From Paragordius varius (lineage: Eukaryota; Nematomorpha): a DNA stretch of 64,000 bases. The stretch is taken from assembly GCA_964247055.1 (NCBI GenBank), contig OZ176054.1:5518001-5582000 (forward strand), read 5' to 3'. The translations under genes were made by a program, and so were the position numbers. Each line of letters begins with the position of its first letter. Position 1 is the first letter of the stretch. Positions 59,873 to 64,000 of the stretch are shown here, in pieces. Under the pieces are notes generated by a model. The model saw only the letters and a program-made list of their open reading frames with translations. It made no database searches and was not told where the DNA came from.

Positions 59873-62800
59873 TGCTTTCTTGTTATTGCTCAAACTGCAT
59901 TCAACAAAATTACGTGTGTTTTACTAATTATCTTGGCGCATGTTATCATTTGACCAGGTCATCGGAAAATTCCTATGGGTATTTATTTGCACTTTTTTAT
60001 TTTTATCAAGACACACTACTCGAGGGGGGGGGGCAAGGGGGTGCATCCTGCCCCGGGCGTCGTTATTTAGGGGCGCCTTTTAAATCATTATTGTTCGCCA
60101 TTATCATAAGATCAATTCAATATATGCAACAAAAACATTATTTATATATATATAATTTCCATATTAAAAATTTTATTAGAATATTTATGTTTAAAAATGA
60201 ATAAATTTAGTATCATATCATATAATTATATATATTTAATAGATTTAAAATTTATATGAGCTGTCTTATCTATGATGTTTAGGTTGCTACGTTTGTATCT
60301 AAATTGTTTTATTGGCTTTTTTTAAAAAAAAGGGGGGGGGGCATATAATTTTTATGCCCCGGGCGCCGCAAATGCTCGGTACGCCACTGACACTACTATG
60401 AAAAAACAACCCTGACTATTAACATCATATTTGTGGATTCTTTAAACTTAATCTCATAGTTTTTCTGTATTCTAAAAAGCGCGGATATGCAATGGCGTAC
60501 CGAGCATTTGCGGCGCTTGGGGCATAAAACTTTTATGGCGCCCCCCCCCCCCCCCCCCCCCCCCTCCCCCTTATTTTTAAAGGCCAATAAAACAATTTAG
60601 TAAAAAAATACAAACGTTGTCTACACACCATAGATAAGATAGCACAGTCATATATATTTTAAATTTATTAAATATATATATTTATATGATACTAAATTTA
60701 TTCAATGGTATTAATTAGGTGAATAGAGTATATATTATAGGGATTATTTCATAAATTGCTGAAAAATCTCATTTAAAAGTTCTTATTTTTTTGCAAAATT
60801 ACAATTTAATTTTAAAAAATCATTTAGGCGCCCCTAAATAACGGCGCCCGGGGCATGATGCACCCCCTTGCCCCCCCATCGGTACGCCCCTGCGGATATG
60901 TTTGAAACTAAATTTAACACATAATACGGACAAAACGTTAAAATATAAAGACAATATTTTTTTCTAAAGAAAATCCATAGTTTTTCAAACTTATATCCTA
61001 TTTAAATCATTTAATAAGAACCTTAAATTTATAATTGATTATGTTACCAATATACATCTCTATATTTTACTTTGGAAATAGAAAACAATGAGTTAAATTT
61101 AAATTAATCAAGATATAAAAAGTATGGTTGTCTTTTAAAAAAAATATTTGTCTGTATATTTTTACATTTTGTTCATATAATTTCAATTTTTACTGTATTT
61201 ATTTAATCAGTTGTCTAACTGGAGAGGAAAAAAATCGTAACTGTCCCCCAAACAGGGCCACCAGATTGTTGTATGATCCTGATTCAGTATTAAGAGGAGG
61301 GAATCTCACATGTTGCAATGGACATAGATGGTGTAATTATGAATTGGAGAACAATTTAATCCCAAACAATTTATTGGGTTACGAACTATCCATTTTAAAA
61401 ATGAAGAGTAAACGTAAAAACTAAAAGACAAATATTTTTGAAAAGTCTACCACAAACCACAATTTTTTTAAGATTAATATTGCCTCCATAAACTATTTAC
61501 AATTGTAAAATATGTAATTAAGTAAGCCAATATGTCTCTATTCCTTATTTTTGAAAAAAGAATAGGTTATAATAAAAAAGAAAAATATTATGACTGTCTC
61601 TATAAAAAACTATTTGTCCTTAGGTTTTTACGTTTTGTTTTTATAATTAATTTACTGTATTATGTCATTAGATAGCCATCAAACTTAAAATCTATTTTTT
61701 TACCTTAGCCAACTTGACAAGGCCATACATCAAAGGTTTCGAAATCCAAATGGATAGTATAAAGTTGTATGTGGATAATGCAATACGCACAGAATTCGAT
61801 ATATATGTTGGGAGTCGACCTAGCAATTATAGTTTCAGAGTTAGAAATAGTGTAAGCATCCAAAGTTTCTTACATATGGGCCTAATTAGTTTTGCTCTTT
61901 TTAACATTTATCTTAAACATATATAAAAATTAAAATTATACGGACAAAACAAAAAAATATAAATATGAATATTTTCAAAAAATATCTCTACCTTTTTAAA
62001 CTTATTTTTTCATGTAAAAGTGTTTAAATTGTTGAAATTTAGATGTATAAGGGTAGTACAATCAATTTATTTATACTTTTGTAATTAAATAAAATAGGAA
62101 AAGAATTAAAAAGTGTGGTTGTCTTTTAAGAAAAAAATATTTGTCTTTATATTTTTACGATTTTTCCGTATTTCAAAAATAACTGCAAATTGTGTGCAAT
62201 CATCTTTTTGCCAAAATTTAGAGGGACTATCATGTTAAGTTTCTAAAGATACCAAATGTCATGATGACTGTTAGAACCTACCCTTATATCGGAGCTCGGA
62301 AGCAAGAAACGTATGGGCAAAAAATATATGTGACTTATGTTTCTGGTACAAATTATTTTATAAAAAGTATTTAGTTGAATTTTAACCCCTTGTTGATAGG
62401 TAAAATTAAAGTCTTCAAAATAGTTATTATTAAACTTATTTTGACCGCTAATGAATGCAACTATTCATGCCTATCAGCCACAAAATCATATATAATGTTG
62501 TAACTAAAGTTACATTAACAAATCAATTTTTTTAATAAAATCTATAACAAACTTGAAAAAAATTCTCACGTTTTCACAAGTTTTTAGTATCACACCATTT
62601 TTTTAAAAAAATTCCATAAACATATGAGAATTTCTAAACTGGTCCACTTTATAAATAGACATGGGGTCGCAATCATAAATGCATTTCTAATCCGTCAGCT
62701 TAACCCTAAATACAACATACTTTTCGCTAAATATTTTTGAAAAAGCTAAAGATTATGCTAAAACTTTCAAAAGATTATGCGAGTATCAGACAAATTGATA

Positions 62801-63390
62801 CACCTTGATTTTAAAATAAATTTTAGTTGTGAGAAGAAAATTTTTACATTTAGAAAATTTTTGTTAAACATGTAATTGGGTTGATTTCAATTCGTCAAAA
62901 AGCCCATATTATTTATGAAAAGTACGATTCATGTTTAATTAAAAAATAATCTAAAACAGTTAGTTTTAATCAAGGTCCAAATTGGTGGCATATAATAATT
63001 GAGGTATAATACCCCACCAATAATGACCGAAATTAAATCTCTATAAAGTAAAATTATGGAAAATAAGTGAAAATCGTTAACTTCATTTATGTATCTAGCC
63101 AAGTGCCGTCCATAAATTTATTATAAAAAAATTCTTTTTTTAATCATGGAAAATCCTTTTTTACAAAACTCTATATCAGTTGATAATGATTTTAATCGTT
63201 TTATGATATATATAATTCAGATTCGAGCGAATATTGGTTTTCAAATGTCAACATATCTCACACCCCATTTTTGCTTTTGTGCCAAAATTTCAATGAACAG
63301 ACGCATGCATTGGGCGAAGAAGATACATACAATTGTAGAGTTTATGATATAAATAGATCTCCCCAACAATATATTACATACGGAATTTAA
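59873..63390 (+). CDS. TGF-beta superfamily type I receptor-like ectodomain gene (5 exons seen, 5' incomplete)
   Basis: Exons: 59873-59957, 61211-61377, 61709-61851, 62222-62345, 63221-63390; phases agree throughout. The first two encode a ten-cysteine three-finger ectodomain: LSCYCSNCIQQNYVCF, a GAC, TSC, RNCPPN, then LTCCNGHRWCN. This matches type I receptors (TGFBR1 begins LQCFCHLC..N.TC; BMPR1A LKCYCSG..C) and ends in the CC-x5-CN box. The signal peptide and start codon lie in an exon I could not find. The next three exons have good coding character and matching phases, but show no transmembrane helix, GS box or kinase. They end at a stop at 63388-63390, with AATAAA about 75 bp later. They may be a divergent or soluble tail, an alternative end, or a different gene. 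Ectodomain call strong; tail unassigned. Confidence 0.7.
59990..60895. mobile_element. G/C-rich fold-back element in receptor intron
   Basis: Arms of about 390 bp (about 60005-60395 and 60490-60892) are diverged inverted repeats. ggggcaagggggtgcatc and ccccgggcgtcgttattta at the left pair with gatgcacccccttgcccc and taaataacggcgcccgggg at the right. Inner blocks atgccccgggcgccgcaaat and ctcggtacgcc pair across a 100-bp spacer. A pure C run sits at about 60541-60563. It resembles non-autonomous hAT-like elements with ggcgtacc ends. No transposase. The short frames here (for example 60396-60587) are repeat-derived. Confidence 0.75.
60895..61198. mobile_element. Intronic MITE copy 1 in receptor gene
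   Basis: The left end region acggacaaaacgttaaaata and agacaatatttttttc, and the right end ggttgtctttt...acattttgttcatataatttcaatttttactgta, are inverted. It ends 12 bp before the acceptor of the 61211 exon. Confidence 0.75.
61390..61670. mobile_element. Intronic MITE copy 2 in receptor gene
   Basis: Left aaacgtaaaaactaaaagac and aaatatttttgaaaagtc; right tatttgtccttaggtttttac followed by gttttgtttttataattaat and ttactgta. It fills most of the 331-bp intron between the 61211 and 61709 exons. Confidence 0.7.
61915..62180. mobile_element. Intronic MITE copy 3 in receptor gene
   Basis: Left aaaattaaaattatacggac; right ggttgtcttttaagaaaaaa with tatttgtctttatatttttac. It fills most of the 370-bp intron between the 61709 and 62222 exons. 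Confidence 0.75.
62346..63220 (+). other. Receptor-gene intron, AT-rich, nothing recognised
   Basis: Donor gtacaa after 62345, acceptor aattcag before 63221. No repeat of the families above and no further exon that I can support. The short frame beginning at 63146 overlaps exon D in a different frame. Confidence 0.45.
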
Positions 63391-64000
63391 ATTAAATTAC
63401 AATGTATAAAATATTAGTTATCTTATGCTAGATATTATATAGTAGATACTAATATAAAATACAGCAAATAAAATAATGAAGCTAAAACATTCAAACTAAA
63501 CCAATATTTTCTTAAAATGAAATGGGAAGGTTCTATTTTGTAGATGGTGTATAAGCAGTTGTTTTATTATTGCTATTTTTAAGTATCAATCTTTTTTTTA
63601 TTTAGGAGGGGTCTAAAATTTATAATCTCTTGACTCTGTGCACCATGAATGAATTATTTAGGAATTGATGACAGGGCCTACTTTAAGGGATCATTGCTTT
63701 TGTAGCCCTAGGTTGGAATAGAATTTAAATAAACTTTCAACATCAATATTAACATATTCGGTAATTTTTTTACAAAAAATTTTCCTATCTTTGTGGTAGC
63801 AAGATACTTCTATGGGTACCGAATATTATCATTCTGAAATCATTTGTAAATGCATAATTTTTAGCTAATGTTCATTGTGTTCCAGTTGGTAGTTGGTTTT
63901 AATAAAATAAATCAAATTGCCACATAAAAGATCACACTCATTAATAGAGGAAAGTGAATTTTGGAGAATACTTAAGGTCATGGAAGAGAAAAAGATAGAA
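63391..64000. other. 3' flank of the receptor-like gene, end of window
   Basis: AT-rich, with AATAAA near 63467. I see no coding frame with recognisable motifs. A kinase-encoding continuation could lie beyond the window. Confidence 0.4.

Noticed and set aside
60396-60587. 63-aa minus-strand frame with a poly-Gly stretch
   Set aside because: Product of the C run in the fold-back element.
63146-63352. 68-aa frame starting at an ATG as an independent gene
   Set aside because: The overlapping frame from 63221 fits the receptor-gene phase and has better residue composition.
1-64000. tRNA, rRNA or CRISPR
   Set aside because: No cloverleaf-like G/C-rich block with a GGTTCGAAT arm, no rRNA stretch and no regularly spaced repeats were seen. 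A covariance-model scan would be decisive.

Overview
The window is very AT-rich nuclear DNA from an invertebrate animal. It carries spliced genes (GT-AG introns, phases that close exactly), metazoan-only families (beta-catenin with its destruction box, a TGF-beta superfamily type I receptor ectodomain, a Pipsqueak-type HTH protein) and many cut-and-paste DNA transposons. Four genes begin with introns of only 23-30 bp while their later introns reach several kb. That 5'-micro-intron pattern is described for flatworms such as schistosomes, so a platyhelminth-like source is my best guess. The phylum is inferred, not proven.

Layout: 1-6.2 kb holds dispersed repeats and a decayed hAT transposon with a target-site duplication. 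6.7-18.8 kb is adenosine kinase (ADK, +, 10 exons, 348 aa), whose large introns carry a GC-ended repeat, a 2.35 kb near-perfect palindrome and a second hAT element. 18.96-19.39 kb is complex I subunit NDUFA6 (-, 3 exons, 128 aa), tail-to-tail with ADK and head-to-head with BDP1 (start codons 52 bp apart). 19.4-27.7 kb is the TFIIIB subunit BDP1 (+). 28.3-29.0 kb is a hAT MITE. 30.3-33.9 kb is a Pipsqueak HTH/C2H2 transcription factor (-, 5 exons, 850 aa). 33.9-43.7 kb has no gene I can support. 43.7-56.7 kb is beta-catenin/armadillo (+, 16 exons, 938 aa), with a Tc1/IS630-like fold-back transposon in intron 4. 58.3-59.3 kb is another hAT fossil. From 59.9 kb to near the end lie exons of a type I TGF-beta-superfamily receptor ectodomain, followed by exons I cannot assign.

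The genes are functionally unrelated: nucleoside salvage, respiration, Pol III transcription, transcriptional control, Wnt/adhesion and TGF-beta signalling. Most of the DNA between exons is transposon-derived. One MITE family occurs repeatedly inside introns, including three consecutive introns of the receptor gene. No RNA gene, CRISPR array or retroviral element was recognised. Splice models come from reading the sequence only: homology and phase support them, transcripts do not yet.
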